Below are positions 5,956 through 6,771 of a DNA stretch of 6,771 bases, piece by piece (the first letter of the stretch is position 1; each line of letters opens with the position of its first letter). Under the pieces are notes generated by a model. The model was not told where the DNA came from. It worked only from the letters and a program-made list of their open reading frames with translations, and did not search any database. The translations under genes and the position numbers were made by a program. Source of the stretch: Firmicutes bacterium UBA3906 (lineage in GTDB: Bacteria; Bacillota; Clostridia; Caldicoprobacterales; DTU083); contig DGFG01000134.1 in assembly GCA_002391555.1 (NCBI GenBank), forward strand, positions 3,713 to 10,483, read 5' to 3'.

Positions 5956-6606
5956 CTACCCCTCAGATTTTGTTATATGTTGTTCCGCCCCATAATTGCA
6001 ATAGAGCAGTAAGAAGCATTTTTCGCATTGCGGATTTCTAGCCTTGCACACCTGCCTGCCATGATAAATAAGCCAATGGTGAGCTTTAGACCACTTATCC
6101 TTTGGTATCCTTTCCATCAACTGTTTTTCTGTTTCAAAAACATCGTCAGCATTTGCAATGCCAATCCGGTTGGACACACGAAAAACATGGGTATCAACCG
6201 CTATAGCAGGTTTGCCAAAGGCGCTACTTAGTACAACATTTGCTGTCTTCCTACCTACTCCAGGTAGGCTCATAAGGGACTCTAAGTCACCTGGTACCTT
6301 GCTATTGTATTTATCTACTAAAATATCACAGGTAGCTATAATGTTTTTACTTTTAGTCTTGTAAAAGCCACAGCTTTTCACATGCTGGCCTAGTTCCTCT
6401 ACGGATAGGGCAGCAAAATCCTCAGGTCTGGGAAATTTCTTGAATAAGGCTGGAGTTACCTTGTTTACCTGATTGTCTGTACACTGGGCAGATAGTATTG
6501 TAGCTATAAGTAATTCGAAGGGATTGTTGTGAACTAGTGCTGTTTTTGCTTCTTTATAATTTTCTTCTAGTAACTTTAGTATAGTTGCCAGTCTCTCTTT
6601 GTCCAT
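5956..6606 (-). CDS. nth: Endonuclease III, DNA glycosylase/AP lyase for oxidised pyrimidines
   Basis: With the ATG at 6606 the protein has 216 residues, close to E. coli Nth (211), and key residues fall at identical numbers. The helix-hairpin-helix LPGVGRKTANVVL (114-126) has the catalytic Lys K120. VDTHVFRV (137-144) has the catalytic Asp D138. The [4Fe-4S] cluster Cys are 187, 194, 197 and 203 in the C-x6-C-x2-C-x5-C loop. SAQCTDNQVN (39-48) is the usual N-terminal signature. A longer reading from a TTG at 6663 would add 19 residues. I reject it because that TTG lies upstream of the promoter -10 and has no ribosome site, whereas GAGGG stands eight bases before 6606. The gene is followed after 8 bp by the diguanylate cyclase gene. 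The enzyme repairs oxidised pyrimidines and cleaves AP sites. Confidence 0.96.
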   Translation of the reverse strand: MDKERLATILKLLEENYKEAKTALVHNNPFELLIATILSAQCTDNQVNKVTPALFKKFPRPEDFAALSVEELGQHVKSCGFYKTKSKNIIATCDILVDKYNSKVPGDLESLMSLPGVGRKTANVVLSSAFGKPAIAVDTHVFRVSNRIGIANADDVFETEKQLMERIPKDKWSKAHHWLIYHGRQVCKARNPQCEKCFLLLYCNYGAEQHITKSEG

Positions 6607-6614
6607 CTTTATAT

Positions 6615-6619
6615 CCCTC
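6615..6619 (-). promoter_or_regulatory. nth: Ribosome binding site deciding the nth start
   Basis: GAGGG on the minus strand lies eight bases before the ATG at 6606. The upstream in-frame TTG at 6663 has no comparable site, so this one settles the start. Confidence 0.65.
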
Positions 6620-6643
6620 AAATATACAATACTATCTATCAAT

Positions 6644-6670
6644 ATTATACCATTAAAGTGCAAGTTGCAA
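6644..6670 (-). promoter_or_regulatory. nth: Promoter of nth (extended -10)
   Basis: On the minus strand TGGTATAAT (6652-6644) is a perfect extended -10 element. A TTGCAA (6670-6665) lies 15 bases upstream as a possible, rather close, -35. Transcription would start near 6637, giving a leader of about 30 bases. It is the best promoter match in the window and probably drives nth and the diguanylate cyclase gene together. Confidence 0.6.
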
Positions 6671-6771
6671 TAGATTTACATTTACTTTTTACTTATTTTA
6701 TATGATTTGAAGGTAGCTTGGCATTAATTTGTGATAAATAGGTCCTAACCTAATTATTTGGTATATATTAC
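6671..6771. other. AT-rich stretch with no supported gene
   Basis: No coding region is convincing on either strand. One minus-strand frame is open for 23 codons from the window edge but resembles nothing that I recognise. A small inverted repeat AGGTCCTAACCT lies at 6741-6752. This is probably the intergenic region upstream of nth. Confidence 0.5.

Noticed and set aside
6607..6663. 19-residue N-terminal extension of Nth from a TTG
   Set aside because: It overlaps the promoter -10, has no ribosome site, and adds residues absent from E. coli Nth.
6698..6769. Minus-strand frame open for 23 codons at the right edge, possibly the end of an upstream gene
   Set aside because: It is too short, unlike any family that I recognise, and lies in AT-rich DNA where such frames are expected by chance.

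Overview
All seven genes that can be supported lie on the minus strand, so the window is read from high to low coordinates. The DNA is moderately AT-rich and packed with genes. It has strong GGAGG-like ribosome sites, GTG and TTG starts, and frequent ATA (Ile), AGG (Arg) and CTA (Leu) codons. Together with an electron-bifurcating NfnAB pair, an Asp23/Gls24-type domain and an archaeal/eukaryal-style Ogg glycosylase, this points to an anaerobic Gram-positive bacterium of the class Clostridia (Bacillota). The genus cannot be fixed from the sequence. No mobile element, CRISPR array, tRNA or rRNA is visible, and the region looks like ordinary core chromosome.

Layout in transcription order. (1) At 6606-5956 is endonuclease III (nth), behind a good extended -10 promoter. 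It is followed after 8 bp by a membrane-bound GAF-GGDEF diguanylate cyclase (5947-4397), probably in the same transcript. (2) A second promoter near 4370 and a 5' leader hairpin precede an unusual 274-residue protein (4311-3487), which joins an N-terminal P-loop NTPase to a C-terminal Asp23/Gls24-like domain. (3) After 69 bp come nfnA (3417-2572) and nfnB (2575-1190), overlapping by ATGA. They encode the two subunits of the NADH-dependent reduced ferredoxin:NADP+ oxidoreductase. (4) A spacer of 148 bp holds a terminator-like hairpin, a promoter candidate and a short direct repeat. (5) Next is the 8-oxoguanine DNA glycosylase ogg (1041-175), and 10 bp later the start of a DUF554 membrane protein (164 to the window edge).

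How the genes fit together. NfnAB balances NADH, NADPH and ferredoxin in fermentative or acetogenic metabolism. Nth and Ogg are two helix-hairpin-helix base-excision-repair glycosylases for oxidised pyrimidines and 8-oxoguanine respectively; they sit in separate transcription units at opposite ends of the window. The cyclase would make c-di-GMP in response to an unknown membrane or cytoplasmic signal.

Most of the window is recognisable housekeeping and signalling content. The least explained element is the P-loop/Asp23 fusion with its structured leader next to nfnAB. No complete new system is evident.
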